A stretch of 64,000 bases of DNA from Maniola hyperantus (taxonomy: Eukaryota > Arthropoda > Insecta > Lepidoptera > Nymphalidae). Below, piece by piece: positions 63,590 to 64,000 of this stretch (its first letter is position 1; each line of letters starts with the position of its first letter). The notes below the pieces were generated by a model. The model was not told the origin of the DNA, searched no databases, and was given only the letters and a program-made list of their open reading frames with translations. The translations under genes were made by a program, and so were the position numbers. The stretch is taken from NCBI RefSeq assembly GCF_902806685.2, contig NC_048557.2, positions 11,479,554 to 11,543,553 of the forward strand, read 5' to 3'.

Positions 63590-64000
63590 TGTGACGTTGT
63601 AAATTTTGAACTACTAACTAGCGTTTCGCTTTTAATAAAAATCAATTTTGTTCAAAGTATGTTGGTGCCACCTAGCATCAAGGTGCAGAACTACGCGTGG
63701 GTCGATGTTCAGAGTTCATTCGAGCCAAAATAGATGGCGTTTGCTTCGTTGTCAATTGTCGTAAAAATAAAACAAAATAATTAAATAAAACCATAATATC
63801 ATTTGTTTATTGTTAAGTCATTAACAAAACGGTTCTTATAATATATCCTTAGGTTCCGCAAATATTCAAAAATGAATTGGCTTCATGATCAATCTAACTG
63901 AGAGCGGCCACACTCGGGTTGCGTCTGGCAACACCGATTGGTGAGATTTAGAATTTTTCTGGAGTCAACATGTGAAGACGAATTTTTTCGTTCCAGGAAA
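63590..64000 (+). repeat. 3' LTR, first 411 bp
   Basis: It begins TGTGACGTTG and matches 55684-56094 base for base as far as I can read. It is truncated by the end of the window. Confidence 0.9.

Larger units (their letters stand above)
55684..64000 (+). mobile_element. Ty3/Gypsy-type LTR retrotransposon, 3' LTR cut by window end
   Basis: The element runs from the 5' LTR (55684) through a primer binding site, gag-pol reading frames and a polypurine tract to the 3' LTR (63590 onward). The pol order protease, RT, RNase H, integrase is that of Ty3/Gypsy. No env-like ORF follows integrase. The visible 411 bp of the 3' LTR match the 5' LTR with no difference that I can see, so insertion is recent. 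It lies in sense orientation in bonus intron 13. Confidence 0.93.

Noticed and set aside
62771..63590. An env gene that would make the LTR element an endogenous retrovirus
   Set aside because: Only short ORFs are present between integrase and the polypurine tract, and none shows a signal peptide or membrane anchor.

Overview
The window is nuclear DNA of an insect, almost certainly a moth or butterfly. The genes are split into many short GC-rich exons with GT/AG boundaries, lying in AT-rich introns. They encode conserved animal proteins. The background carries repeat families I recognise as typical of Lepidoptera: CTAG-ended Helitron-like elements, TIR elements, tRNA-derived SINEs, and RTE, CR1, R1 and I-type LINEs. 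There is no bacterial-style operon organisation.

Layout. 1-5655 is mostly a 118-bp satellite (about 40 copies). 5885-15520 (-) is an OGFOD1-like prolyl hydroxylase gene (9 exons, 626 codons plus stop). It is head-to-head, across about 425 bp, with 15946-20288 (+), a TRMT13-like tRNA 2'-O-methyltransferase (7 exons, 632 codons plus stop). 20289-23961 is repeat-rich and gene-free. 23962-29077 (+) is a LINE with two long intact ORFs, followed by a 5'-truncated CR1-like LINE (29213-30325, -). 31002-41280 (-) is an ArfGAP2/3-type gene (11 exons). 42630 to beyond 55668 (+) is the 5' part of a TIF1/bonus (TRIM24/33-like) gene: RING, B-boxes, coiled coil and Ala/Gly/His-rich linker. Its PHD-bromodomain end is not seen. 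A young Ty3/Gypsy-type LTR retrotransposon (55684 to beyond 64000) sits 15 bp inside its last visible intron.

The most unusual feature is that six exons in three unrelated adjacent genes are each expanded into a local tandem array whose unit is one exon, or most of one, plus a splice site and a scrap of intron. They are OGFOD1 exon 8 (160 bp x 12), OGFOD1 exon 6 (133 bp x 8), ArfGAP exon 8 (137 bp x 4), bonus exon 4 (128 bp x 9), bonus exon 9 (151 bp x about 4, diverged) and bonus exon 11 (130-135 bp x 14 plus the native exon). Smaller exon echoes lie in nearby introns. One set of native exons still gives a full open frame for OGFOD1, TRMT13 and the visible part of bonus. ArfGAP needs one base removed in exon 7.

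The genes are not a pathway. OGFOD1 (ribosomal protein hydroxylation) and TRMT13 (tRNA methylation) both act on the translation machinery and share a promoter interval. ArfGAP2/3 acts in COPI traffic and bonus in chromatin and transcription control. All exon coordinates come from reading splice signals and reading-frame continuity by eye. No RNA evidence or database search was available.
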